17,661 nucleotides of DNA from JBIOWF01 sp044868295. GTDB taxonomy: Bacteria; Actinomycetota; Actinomycetes; Streptosporangiales; Streptosporangiaceae. The first letter of the stretch is position 1. Each line of letters opens with the position of its first letter. The position numbers were made by a program, and so were the translations under genes. Location of the stretch: NCBI GenBank assembly GCA_044868295.1, contig JBIOWF010000097.1:1-17661 (forward strand). The letters run 5' to 3'. Positions 1-7,217 of this stretch are shown here, one piece after another. The notes under the pieces are model-generated. The model did no database searches and was not told the origin of the DNA. It saw nothing but the letters and a program-made list of their open reading frames with translations.

Positions 1-131
1 GTCTGCGCAGTGATCTCGGCTCCTTCGTCATCGACATCATCTATCCGGTAGAAACCATGGCTTCCTCGCTGCCGAACCTTGTAACCGCCGGCCTGGAGAA
101 TTGCCCTGATCACTTCCCTGCTCGACATCAT
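1..131 (-). CDS. HicA-like type II toxin, N-terminal part (cut by window edge)
   Basis: About 43 codons read leftward off the window. The visible protein begins MMSSREVIRAILQ and contains VRQRGSHGFYR. This is the HicA layout: an N-terminal S-R-E/K-V/I-I helix, then a G-Y/W-x-x-V-R-x-x-G-S-H strand with the catalytic histidine. HicA proteins are small double-stranded-RNA-binding-fold ribonucleases that cleave mRNA and are neutralised by HicB. Four in-frame starts are close together (137, 131, 128). AAGG at 139-142 sits 7 nt before the ATG at 131, so that one is preferred. The partner hicB would normally lie downstream, outside the window, so completeness cannot be judged. The upstream DNA (about 138-200) is AT-rich compared with the rest of the window. 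Confidence 0.62.
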   Translation of the reverse strand, partial: MMSSREVIRAILQAGGYKVRQRGSHGFYRIDDVDDEGAEITAQ

Positions 132-270
132 GAGCATACCTTAGCCACTAAACAGTTCAAGCGTTAAGGCATTAAACACATTACTACCTGGGGAAATACG
201 TCCTGAGACGGCTCAAAAGCGACAGGCCGAGCGCGGATGACCCCGCGTGAGACGTACGGGAAAGATCAAG
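132..270. promoter_or_regulatory. AT-rich intergenic region with possible hicA promoter
   Basis: This 139-bp gap is clearly AT-richer than its flanks between 138 and 200. On the minus strand TTGAAC (rc of about 156-161) is followed after roughly 16 nt by TATGCT (133-138), a possible sigma-70 pair. If used, transcription would start almost at the hicA start codon. TTAA blocks flank a short spacer near 163-175 and could be part of a HicB-type operator, but the symmetry is poor. No gene is visible here. Confidence 0.25.
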
Positions 271-1554
271 TCACTGACGATTGTTCTTGGCGGCCGCGAT
301 GAGCTCCTGCTGGAGCTTGGCCACATCCCGGTCCTGCTGGAACACTTCGACCGCGACGCTGATCGCGTTACGCCAGGCGTCGTTGGCGACGACGCCGTGC
401 TGGATCGAGCCGGCCAGCTTGCTGTTGGCCCACTGGCCGAGGTCCCACTTCAGGTAGTCCCGGTAGAGGGACTTCTCGGCGTCCTTGCGGGCCGGGATGG
501 AGCCCTTCTTCGGGTTGAAGGCGTCCTGGCCCTCCTTACTGGCCGCGACCTTCAGCCACGCCACGGCGCCGTCCCGGTTGGGCGCGCCCTTGGGCAGGGT
601 GAAGCTGTCCGACAGCCACATGAAGGTGCCGTCCGTCCCCGGCGAGGCGGCCCAGTAGAAGTCGGTCTTGGACGTCTTGCCGAGGCCTCCGTCCGGCGGG
701 TTGTGGAAGTAGCCGTAGGCCCAGTCGCCCATGATGTTGAACGCGGCCTCGCCGTCGGCGACCTGCTTGGCCGCGGGCTGCCAGTCCTCCTGCGGGGTCA
801 CCGTGTACGAAAGGACGGCCTTGAAGTCGTTCAGCGCCTTGGTGACGTTCGGCGCGGACCAGTCGGCGTTCGCCGTCCACAGCTGGTTGTACGCGTCGGT
901 GCCGAGTGAGCCGAGCAGCACGCTTTCGAGCAGGTGGACCACCGTCCACTGCGATCCGATCGACAGCGGGATCTTCCCGATGCTCCGCACCTTGCGGAGG
1001 TCGGTGATGAACTCCTCGATCGTCTTGGGCACCGACGCGATCCCCGCTTCCCTCAGCACGCCCGGGTTGAACCACAGGACGTTGGAGCGGTGGATGTTCA
1101 CCGGCACCGAATAGATCTGCCCCTCGACCGAGATCTGGTCGATGAGCTCCTCCGGGAAGACGTCCTTCAGCTTCAGCTCGTCGTACAGGAAGTTCAGCGA
1201 CTCGAGCTTGCCGTTGTTGATGTGCCCCTGCAGTTCCGCGCCCGCGTGTCCCTGGAATGTGTCGGGAGGCTGGTCGGCCTGCAGTTTGCTGGACAGCAGA
1301 GCGCGGGCCTGGTCACCCGAGCCGCCCGAGACGGCGGCGTCGAAGAAGGCGAAGCCCGCGTTCTCCTTCTCGAAGATCTTACGCATCGCCTTCAGGCCGT
1401 CAGCCTCGCCGGGGCCCGTCCACCAGGAGAAGACCTCGACCTTCCTCCGGGTGGGCTGGTCGCCGCCCCTCGCCTCTTCGGCGCCTCCACAGGCGATGAG
1501 AGTGAGCATGCCGGCCACGGAGAACGCGACGGCTGCCATCCACCGGCGTCTCAT
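271..1554 (-). CDS. ABC transporter sugar-binding lipoprotein (glucose/mannose-binding type, CUT1)
   Basis: A 427-residue extracellular solute-binding protein. The start at 1554 (MRRRWMAAVAF) is chosen because GAAGGG lies 9 nt upstream and it gives a compact lipoprotein signal with lipobox LIAC and lipidated Cys22; an upstream in-frame ATG at 1611 would bury the signal. Segments FSWWTGPGEADGL, SVPVNIHRSNVLWF, AAFNIMGDWAYGY, WLSDSFTLPKGAPN and FNPKKGSIPAR match, from memory, the Thermus thermophilus glucose/mannose-binding protein group, whose ligands are monosaccharides. It should be anchored outside the membrane and deliver sugar to a CUT1 permease pair. No permease genes adjoin it: hicA is downstream and an exporter is divergent upstream. 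It must therefore use permeases encoded elsewhere, or be a sensor. The ligand is inferred only from family resemblance. Confidence 0.88.
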   Translation of the reverse strand: MRRRWMAAVAFSVAGMLTLIACGGAEEARGGDQPTRRKVEVFSWWTGPGEADGLKAMRKIFEKENAGFAFFDAAVSGGSGDQARALLSSKLQADQPPDTFQGHAGAELQGHINNGKLESLNFLYDELKLKDVFPEELIDQISVEGQIYSVPVNIHRSNVLWFNPGVLREAGIASVPKTIEEFITDLRKVRSIGKIPLSIGSQWTVVHLLESVLLGSLGTDAYNQLWTANADWSAPNVTKALNDFKAVLSYTVTPQEDWQPAAKQVADGEAAFNIMGDWAYGYFHNPPDGGLGKTSKTDFYWAASPGTDGTFMWLSDSFTLPKGAPNRDGAVAWLKVAASKEGQDAFNPKKGSIPARKDAEKSLYRDYLKWDLGQWANSKLAGSIQHGVVANDAWRNAISVAVEVFQQDRDVAKLQQELIAAAKNNRQ

Positions 1555-1604
1555 CGCAACATTCCCTTCGGGGTTCGGGTAGACGTTCTTGCTCTGGAAA
1601 ACTC

Positions 1605-1619
1605 CTGACAAGGTGTCAG
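1605..1619. promoter_or_regulatory. Candidate repressor operator (perfect inverted repeat)
   Basis: CTGACA-AGG-TGTCAG is a perfect 6+3+6 palindrome, 51-65 bp upstream of the sugar-binding protein start codon and within its presumed leader or promoter. The size and position suit a dimeric repressor site. The cognate regulator is not identifiable here. Confidence 0.4.
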
Positions 1620-1682
1620 TACGGCAGGCCCATCAACCCACCTCGCCCCAGCGAACACAAGGTTTTGCACCTATAACGCCTA

Positions 1683-1711
1683 TACATACGATTGCTCCTT
1701 TTTTACACCAA
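1683..1711 (-). promoter_or_regulatory. Possible promoter of the sugar-binding protein gene
   Basis: On the minus strand TTGGTG (1706-1711) and TATGTA (1683-1688) are separated by 17 nt in the most AT-rich part of the divergent gap. Each hexamer matches the consensus only partly. Transcription would begin near 1676, leaving a leader of about 120 nt that contains the palindrome at 1605-1619. Confidence 0.28.
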
Positions 1712-1784
1712 TCGGATAGATCTTGGACTGGACATCCGGAACCTGGGACGGCATTCTCCTCCCCGAGCGAGGCGCGCCGGAAGA

Positions 1785-1798
1785 ATTCGCTGGCGAAT
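1785..1798. promoter_or_regulatory. Short perfect palindrome just upstream of the ABC exporter
   Basis: ATTCGC-TG-GCGAAT is a 6+2+6 inverted repeat ending 28 bp before the exporter ATG at 1827. It could be an operator. It does not resemble the MerR site at 4164-4183, so the neighbouring MerR protein is not its obvious reader. Confidence 0.3.
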
Positions 1799-1826
1799 CG
1801 CCGGTGCCGCCGCGCACACTGGCGAC

Positions 1827-3743
1827 ATGGCGGCCACCCCCACCGCGAAGGACCCCGGGGAAGACACTGCCCCGGCCTATGACGATCTGCCCGACCTCGC
1901 CGACCTCAGCGCGCCGATCTGGTACGCCCACAGCGGCAACCTGTCCCGCATCGGCTTCCTCACCGTCGCCCGGCGACTGCCTCGGCTGATCTCGCAGGCC
2001 GTGCGGATGGCCTGGCAGGCGAGCCCTCGTGACACCGTCCTCACCATCGGTCTCAGCCTGCTCGGCGGCGTCTTCACCGCCTTCGGGCTGCTGGCCACGA
2101 CCGGCGTGCTTGAGGCGCTGTTCGCCGCCGGGCCGACGCCCGAGCGGGTCCGGGCCGCCCTGCCCGCGCTACTCGTCGTCGGCGCGGCCGCCACGATCCG
2201 CACCCTGCTCCAAGCCGGGGCCGGCTGGGCGCAGGCCAGGCTCGGCCCGCAGGTGAGCCGGATCACCGAGAAGCGACTTTACGGGCTGACCAGCCAGGTC
2301 GACCTCGTCTGCTTCGACGATCCCGAGTTCCACGACTCCCTGCAGCGGGCCAGGTCACGCGGCACGGCGATGGCGAAATACGTGGTGGATCCGGCCATCG
2401 ACACCCTGACCGGGGTCGTGGGCATCGCGGCCGCCGCGGGCGTGCTCGGCCTGCTGCACCCCGTGCTGCTGCCGCTGCTCGTGCTCGCCGTCGTTCCCGA
2501 CGCCTGGGCCGCGATCCGGGCGGCGCGCATGGGCTACGTTACGGACCTGACTCTGGTCCCCGCGCGCCGACGAAAGTACATCATCACGGACCTGATGACG
2601 GACAAGGACACCGCCGCCGAGGTCCGCTCCTTCACCATGCGCGGCTTCCTCATGCGGATGTACGACAAAGTGGCCCAGTCCGAGCAGCGGGTCATGCTCG
2701 ACCTGGCCCGGCGGCAGACGTTCGCCCGGATCGTGGGCGAGGCGCTCGGCGGGGTGGGCAAGGGCGCCGTCTACGTCGCGCTCGGCCTGCTGCTGGCGAT
2801 GGGCGCGGTGCCGCTGGCCGTGGCCGGGACGGCGGTGCTGGCCATCCGGGCGGGCCAGCAGTCGCTCGCCAATTTCATGTACGCCACGAACCGTCTCTAC
2901 GAGGAGGGGCTGTACTTCACGGACTTCCTCGACTTCACGCACCAGGCGGAACAGCGCATCACGGACGAGCGGACCCACGAGGTCCCCGAGCGCTTCAACC
3001 GGATCACCGCCGAAGATGTGACGTTCACCTATCCGGGTAGCGAAACACCGGCGCTGCGCGGGGTGTCGATCCACATCGAGCGCGGCGAGGTCGTCGCGCT
3101 GGTCGGCGAGAACGGCTCAGGCAAGACCACGCTGTCGAAGATCCTCGCGGGCCTCTACGACCCGGACGGCGGGCGGATCCGCTGGGACGAGACCGACCTG
3201 CGGGAGGTCGATCCGAGCAGGCTCAGGAGCCACATCGCGGTGATCGCGCAGGACCACACCCGCTGGCCGCTGACCGCCTGGCACAACATCACCATGGGGA
3301 CCGTCCGTGGTGAGGACGCCGTGGCCGACGCCGCCGAGGTCGCGGGCGCCGACCAGGTCATCGACGAGTTGCCGCACGGCTACCGCACCCTCCTCGACCG
3401 GCGGTTCAAGGACGGCCAGGAACTTTCGGGCGGCCAGTGGCAACGGATCGCCGTCGCCCGCGGCTTCTACCGGGACGCGCCGCTGCTGATCTGCGACGAG
3501 CCGACCGCGGCGCTGGACGCCCGGGCCGAGCACGCTCTGTTCGAGCGGATCCGCCGGCATGCCGACGGCCGCACGGTCCTCCTGATCACCCACCGGCTGG
3601 CCAGCGTGCGCTACGCCGACCGGATCTACGTGCTCGGCCACGGCAAGGTCATCGAGCACGGCACCCACGACCAGTTGATCACCCTGGACGGCGTCTACGC
3701 CGACCTCTACAACCTCCAGGCACAGGCATACCGGACCACCTGA
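1827..3743 (+). CDS. Fused ABC exporter (permease plus ATPase)
   Basis: A 638-residue half-transporter with an N-terminal membrane domain and a C-terminal nucleotide-binding domain, the architecture of homodimeric or heterodimeric ABC exporters. Hydrophobic stretches occur around residues 70-100, 115-135, 195-230 and 310-345. The ATPase carries Walker A GENGSGKTT (427-435), LSGGQ (533-537), Walker B LLICDE (Asp557/Glu558) and the H-loop THRL near 590, so all catalytic elements are intact. The ATG at 1827 (MAATPTAKD) is preferred over an upstream ATG at 1692, whose extra 45 residues are Arg/Ala-rich and uncharacteristic. No clear Shine-Dalgarno precedes 1827, so a leaderless or weakly initiated mRNA is possible. 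Substrate unknown. No second half-transporter is adjacent, suggesting a homodimer. The stop is 1 bp from the convergent MerR gene's stop. Confidence 0.85.
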   Translation: MAATPTAKDPGEDTAPAYDDLPDLADLSAPIWYAHSGNLSRIGFLTVARRLPRLISQAVRMAWQASPRDTVLTIGLSLLGGVFTAFGLLATTGVLEALFAAGPTPERVRAALPALLVVGAAATIRTLLQAGAGWAQARLGPQVSRITEKRLYGLTSQVDLVCFDDPEFHDSLQRARSRGTAMAKYVVDPAIDTLTGVVGIAAAAGVLGLLHPVLLPLLVLAVVPDAWAAIRAARMGYVTDLTLVPARRRKYIITDLMTDKDTAAEVRSFTMRGFLMRMYDKVAQSEQRVMLDLARRQTFARIVGEALGGVGKGAVYVALGLLLAMGAVPLAVAGTAVLAIRAGQQSLANFMYATNRLYEEGLYFTDFLDFTHQAEQRITDERTHEVPERFNRITAEDVTFTYPGSETPALRGVSIHIERGEVVALVGENGSGKTTLSKILAGLYDPDGGRIRWDETDLREVDPSRLRSHIAVIAQDHTRWPLTAWHNITMGTVRGEDAVADAAEVAGADQVIDELPHGYRTLLDRRFKDGQELSGGQWQRIAVARGFYRDAPLLICDEPTAALDARAEHALFERIRRHADGRTVLLITHRLASVRYADRIYVLGHGKVIEHGTHDQLITLDGVYADLYNLQAQAYRTT

Positions 3744-3744
3744 A

Positions 3745-4149
3745 TCAGGAGGCTCGCTCGCCCTCGCAACCGTAGATCGTCTCCGGGACGACCACCGTGT
3801 CCTTGTAGTACTGGATCTTGCGCTGGATCGCGCTCTGCTTCTGCCGCAGATCGGCGATCTGCTCCTCGACCTCGCGGTCGTGGGCCTCCAGCAGCGCGAT
3901 CCGGTCCCGGATGGTGTGCCTGCCCTGCCGTACCAGCTCGGCGAAGCGCAACATCTCGGCGATCGGCATCCCGGTGTCCCGCAGGCAGCGGATCATGCCG
4001 AGCCAACCCACGTCGTCCTCGGTGAACCGGCGCTGACCATAGGCGTTACGCCCGATCCGCTCCAGCAGCCCGATGCGCTCGTAGTAGCGGAGCGTGTCGA
4101 GGCTGAACCCCGTCTCCTCGACGACCTGTCCCGGTGTATAGACAGCCAC
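3745..4149 (-). CDS. MerR-family transcriptional regulator
   Basis: A 134-residue protein with an N-terminal winged helix-turn-helix (YTPGQVVEETGFSLDTLRYY, then the RRFTEDDV wing and the GMPIAEM second helix) and a long dimerisation helix (about residues 75-118) with Asp/Arg/Lys heptads. This is the standard MerR layout. A single cysteine lies near the C-terminus (YGCEGE), so the paired-Cys metal site of MerR/ZntR and the Fe-S cluster of SoxR are not evident; the effector is unknown. It starts with GTG at 4149. Its promoter places the predicted +1 exactly on this GTG, implying a leaderless message and autoregulation. It is convergent with the ABC exporter. Whether it controls that gene is unproven, because no matching operator is visible before 1827. 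Confidence 0.88.
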   Translation of the reverse strand: MAVYTPGQVVEETGFSLDTLRYYERIGLLERIGRNAYGQRRFTEDDVGWLGMIRCLRDTGMPIAEMLRFAELVRQGRHTIRDRIALLEAHDREVEEQIADLRQKQSAIQRKIQYYKDTVVVPETIYGCEGERAS

Positions 4150-4155
4150 GGTCCG

Positions 4156-4186
4156 ATCCTGGCACCTGGAGTGGACTCCAGGTCAA
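4156..4186 (-). promoter_or_regulatory. MerR-type promoter with operator inside a 19-bp spacer
   Basis: On the minus strand TTGACC (4181-4186) and CAGGAT (4156-4161) are separated by exactly 19 bp, the overlong spacer characteristic of MerR-controlled promoters. A perfect palindrome, ACCTGGAGT-GG-ACTCCAGGT (4164-4183), fills the spacer. A hexamer ending at 4156 predicts transcription from about 4149, the first base of the GTG start codon. Confidence 0.75.
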
Positions 4187-4215
4187 GCTGAATCCCGCCA
4201 CCTCCGGAAGCGAGG

Positions 4216-4866
4216 TCACGGGAGGTGCTCCGAGAGATAGCGCCGGACGAGTCGCTTGCACTCGGTGATCAGGTCGGGGTCGCCCTCGGGGTGGGCGCGG
4301 AAGGCGAGCTTGAGGACGGCGTCGGCCGCCTCGACGGACACGATGAAGGCGCGGTCCAGGCCTGGGCTGGTGGGCGCGTCGAGCAACTCCACGGTCAGCG
4401 TCCGCAGCCGGTCGGCGACGACGACGTTGTTCTCCAGCGCGGCGTCGAGCATGCGCTGGGTGCCGGGCAGGGCGGGCCCGCCGGGCGCCGCCAGAATCTC
4501 GCCGAAGTCGACGGTTCCGAAGCCGGGCGTGGTCCGCTTCATGAGCACGAACTCGTCGATGACCAGGTCCACGGCGTCGGTCCAGTGGGAGAGGAACGCC
4601 CCCGCCAGCCTCGTCGCCATCCGGTCGAGGAAGGCGTCGAGGTTGCGCAGCGCGAGCGCTCGGACCAGCCCCTGCTTGTCGTTGAAGAACTGGTAGAAGG
4701 TCCCGATGGGCACCTCGGCCCGGCGGGCGACTTCCTTGGTGGTGAGCCCGTCATAGCCCACCTCGTCGAGCAGCCGCGCGCATTCGTCCAGCATGCGCTC
4801 CACCCGCTCCTGGCTGCGCCGCTGGGCGGGGCGGCGGCGGAGCGTTGCACCGGCGAGGTTCGTCAT
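4216..4866 (-). CDS. TetR-family transcriptional regulator
   Basis: A 216-residue regulator. The N-terminal helix-turn-helix is clear (GLTTKEVARRAEVPIGTFYQFFNDKQGLVRAL, the canonical A-x-x-A-G/E-V-x-x-G-T-x-Y-x-x-F motif), followed by an all-helical ligand/dimer domain of normal length. Reading stays open far upstream, through the antisense of the GH1 gene, but the protein proper begins near the Arg-rich stretch RRRPAQRRSQERV. ATGs at 4866, 4881 and 4920 are all possible; none has a strong Shine-Dalgarno. 4866 or 4881 is favoured because 4920 falls within an inverted repeat that looks like an operator. It is divergent from the GH1 gene, and TetR proteins often repress a divergent neighbour, so control of the glucosidase is plausible. 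Confidence 0.85.
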   Translation of the reverse strand: MTNLAGATLRRRPAQRRSQERVERMLDECARLLDEVGYDGLTTKEVARRAEVPIGTFYQFFNDKQGLVRALALRNLDAFLDRMATRLAGAFLSHWTDAVDLVIDEFVLMKRTTPGFGTVDFGEILAAPGGPALPGTQRMLDAALENNVVVADRLRTLTVELLDAPTSPGLDRAFIVSVEAADAVLKLAFRAHPEGDPDLITECKRLVRRYLSEHLP

Positions 4867-4905
4867 TGAGACATTGTCCATCACCGCGATTGCCGACGCG
4901 TTAAC

Positions 4906-4920
4906 ATGAGCTTCACTCAT
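4906..4920. promoter_or_regulatory. Inverted repeat between TetR and GH1 genes, candidate TetR operator
   Basis: ATGAG-CTTCA-CTCAT is a 5+5+5 inverted repeat in the 75-bp divergent gap. The adjacent GTTAAC adds local dyad symmetry. The position suits a site controlling both genes. It is short, so chance is not excluded. Confidence 0.35.
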
Positions 4921-4941
4921 ATGCAGAAGCGAGGGTGACAC

Positions 4942-6240
4942 ATGTTCCTGTGGGGTACGGCTACCGCTTCCTACCAGGTCGAAGGCGCCGTCTCCACAGA
5001 CGGCCGGGGGGCCTCGATCTGGGACACCTTCGCCCACGAGCCGGGACGCGTCAGGGACGGGCACACCGGCGACGTGGCCTGCGATCACTACCACCGATGG
5101 CCCGAAGACGTGGCACTGATGGCGGAGGCGGGGCTGGGTGCCTACCGCTTCTCGATCGCCTGGCCGCGAATCCTGCCGACCGGGCGGGGCGAGATCAACC
5201 AGGCGGGGCTCGACTTCTACGACCGGCTCGTCGACGGGCTGTGCGAGCAGGGCATCGCCCCGGCGGCGACGCTCTTCCACTGGGACCTGCCGCAGGCCCT
5301 GGAAGACGAAGGTGGCTGGCTGAATCGCGATGTTTCCGGATACTTCGCCGACTACGCGGTCATCGTCGCCGACCGGCTCGGCGATCGGGTCAAGATGTGG
5401 ATCACGCTCAACGAGCCGTTCATCCACATGGCCTCCGGCTACGGCCTGGGCGTGCACGCTCCCGGCAAGGCGCTGCTCCTCGACGCCCTCCCGGTGGCCC
5501 ATCACCAGTTGCTCGGGCACGGCCTCGCCGTACCGGCGCTCAGGGCGGGTGGCGACGGGCAGGTGCTGATCACCAACAACTGCACGCCCGTCTGGCCCGC
5601 CTCGGACGCGCCTGAGGACCTCGCGGCGGCCGACGCCTACGACGCGCTGCACAACCGGCTCTTCAACGACCCCATCCTTCTCGGTAAATATCCCGACCTC
5701 TCGGCGTATGGCCTGGAAGAGTTGGACTTCGTCCGTACGGGCGACCTGGAGACCATCGCCCAGCCGCTCGACGGCCTGGGGATCAACTACTACAACCCCA
5801 CGAGGATCTCCGCGCCGACCACGGACGGCCTGCCGTTCGAGGACGCCGGAATCACCGGATATCCCACGACCGCATTCGGCTGGCCGGTCGTCCCCGACGG
5901 CCTGCGCGAGCTGCTCGCCTCCCTCAAGTCCCGGTACGGCACGGCGCTCCCCCCGGTCTACATCACCGAGAACGGCTGCTCCTACGAGGGGATCGAGGAC
6001 CAGGAGCGCATCGACTTCCTCGACGGCCACATCAAGGCCGTCAGGCGGGCGCAGGAGGAGGGCGTGGACGTGCGCGGCTACTTCGTGTGGTCCCTGCTCG
6101 ACAACTTCGAATGGGCCGAGGGTTACCACCAGCGCTTCGGCCTCGTCCACGTCGACTTCGAAACCCAGAAGCGCACCCCGAAAGCCTCCTACCACTGGCT
6201 GAAGACGCTCATCGCGAGCTCCGGCGCGTCAGGACACTAG
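4942..6240 (+). CDS. Glycoside hydrolase family 1 beta-glucosidase
   Basis: A 432-residue GH1 enzyme, slightly shorter than the usual 440-480, that hydrolyses terminal beta-glucosides (cellobiose or aryl/isoflavone glucosides are typical) by a retaining mechanism. It opens with FLWGTATASYQVEGA, the standard GH1 N-terminus. The acid/base Glu158 is in TLNEP and the nucleophile Glu343 in YITENG. Other hallmarks are HWDLPQAL, GINYYNP, YFVWSLLDNFEWAEGY and RFGLVHVDF. There is no signal peptide, so it is cytoplasmic and would act on imported disaccharides. The ATG at 4942 has GAGGG 6 nt upstream. It is divergent from the TetR gene. The sugar-binding protein at 271-1554 could be a functional partner, but it is not in the same operon. 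Confidence 0.95.
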   Translation: MFLWGTATASYQVEGAVSTDGRGASIWDTFAHEPGRVRDGHTGDVACDHYHRWPEDVALMAEAGLGAYRFSIAWPRILPTGRGEINQAGLDFYDRLVDGLCEQGIAPAATLFHWDLPQALEDEGGWLNRDVSGYFADYAVIVADRLGDRVKMWITLNEPFIHMASGYGLGVHAPGKALLLDALPVAHHQLLGHGLAVPALRAGGDGQVLITNNCTPVWPASDAPEDLAAADAYDALHNRLFNDPILLGKYPDLSAYGLEELDFVRTGDLETIAQPLDGLGINYYNPTRISAPTTDGLPFEDAGITGYPTTAFGWPVVPDGLRELLASLKSRYGTALPPVYITENGCSYEGIEDQERIDFLDGHIKAVRRAQEEGVDVRGYFVWSLLDNFEWAEGYHQRFGLVHVDFETQKRTPKASYHWLKTLIASSGASGH

Positions 6241-6295
6241 GTTCGGCGGCGATTCGACCGCCCGAGCACACTGAGACAGACCCGACACGTGATCT

Positions 6296-6308
6296 GGCGC
6301 AGGGCGCC
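6296..6308. terminator. Short GC hairpin between convergent genes
   Basis: GGCGC-AGG-GCGCC (5+3+5) abuts the stop codon of the minus-strand gene at 6309 and lies 55 bp after the GH1 stop. It has no T-tract. It may act as a weak bidirectional terminator. Confidence 0.35.
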
Positions 6309-7190
6309 TCAGAGCACTGAGACGTGGACGTGGTCGTAGTGGTTGGCCGTGGTGCTGCCGCGGTCGGCCATCATCCGCCAGCCGGTGCCGGTGCGCATGT
6401 CGTAGAAGCGCTGCTGCCAGATGATGTACATGATCCCGTACTGGGAGGCGTGGTCGATGCACCACTGCGCGAGCGCGTCGCCGCGCTCCTTGGCCACGGC
6501 GTCCGGCAGGCGACCGCCGCTGCTCATCATGAAATCGCAGGCCCGGCCCTTGCCGTGCTCTCCCGGGTCACCCGGGCGTAAGCAGCCGTAGCTGAAGGGC
6601 ATGGGGAAGTTCTGCAGGACGGCGTTGCGGACCGTGATCATCCGAGGGGTCAGGCCGGTGCCGGCGTCGGGCGCCTGGAAGCCGTACTTGGCCAGGCGCG
6701 CCTCGACCTCGCGCCTCTTGGCCTGCAGTTCCTTGATGTCCTTCTGCAGTTTGACGATCTTCGCGTCGGCGTCCTTGGCGGCCTTCTTCTGCTGCGCGAT
6801 CAGCCACTTGATGCTGGTGAGCCGCTCGGTCTTCTCGCTGGACAGGTAGACCAAGGTCGAGATGGTCCCGAGGCTGGCCTCCATCGTGAAGAGCCGCGTG
6901 TCGTCGACGCCGCCGCCCATGTAGGTGGTTTGGGCGAAGTGCACCACCTGCTGTTCGGCGCTGTTGAGGTCGCGCTTGAGCTTTCTGACCCGCGCGGACG
7001 CCTTCTCGGCGGCGCTCTTGGTGTCCTCGAGGCTCACGATCTCACCGCGGTACGCCTTGGAGAGATCGGCGGCCTGCTTGGTGAGCAGGCGCATCTTCGC
7101 CTGCCGATCGGGCTCGGCCTCCGCGCCGGGAGCGGCCGGCACGCCGAGCAGCGCGGTGGCCACCACCGCGAGACCGACCCAGCGCCGCAC
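6309..7190 (-). CDS. Secreted coiled-coil protein with LAS/M15-like C-terminal domain
   Basis: A 293-residue exported protein. The start is GTG at 7190 (VRRWVGLAVVATALLG) because GGAGG lies 4 nt upstream; it yields a clean signal peptide ending near GAEA. Residues about 28-170 are Lys/Glu/Ala-rich heptad helices in two blocks, as in division-linked hydrolase cofactors. Residues about 180-293 form a conserved actinobacterial domain, often annotated as ARB_07466-like, with SYGCLRPGDPGEHGKGRACDFM, GIMYIIWQQRFYDMR and ANHYDHVHVSVL. Within it, His-Gly-Lys-Gly-Arg-Ala-Cys-Asp fits HxxGxAxD, the two-ligand motif of M15/LAS zinc peptidases. The terminal HVH could provide the third ligand. A peptidoglycan or cell-surface role is therefore inferred; no activity is established. 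A strong promoter lies just upstream. It is divergent from the M14 peptidase gene. Confidence 0.82.
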   Translation of the reverse strand: MRRWVGLAVVATALLGVPAAPGAEAEPDRQAKMRLLTKQAADLSKAYRGEIVSLEDTKSAAEKASARVRKLKRDLNSAEQQVVHFAQTTYMGGGVDDTRLFTMEASLGTISTLVYLSSEKTERLTSIKWLIAQQKKAAKDADAKIVKLQKDIKELQAKRREVEARLAKYGFQAPDAGTGLTPRMITVRNAVLQNFPMPFSYGCLRPGDPGEHGKGRACDFMMSSGGRLPDAVAKERGDALAQWCIDHASQYGIMYIIWQQRFYDMRTGTGWRMMADRGSTTANHYDHVHVSVL

Positions 7191-7217
7191 GCGACCTCCA
7201 CTCACAGACGGACCGAA

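Noticed and set aside
3739..3749. CCTGA-A-TCAGG palindrome joining the two stop codons, as a terminator
   Set aside because: The stem is only 5 bp with a 1-nt centre, which cannot form a hairpin.
4867..6195. Long open extension of the TetR gene through the GH1 antisense strand (659 codons in total)
   Set aside because: The extra sequence has no family features and mirrors the GH1 codon pattern. The TetR fold begins just after 4866.
6264..6323. Direct repeat GAGCACACTGAGAC / GAGCACTGAGAC near the GH1 and coiled-coil gene ends
   Set aside because: Short and imperfect, and the second copy is coding sequence (Val-Leu-stop of the minus gene). Likely chance.
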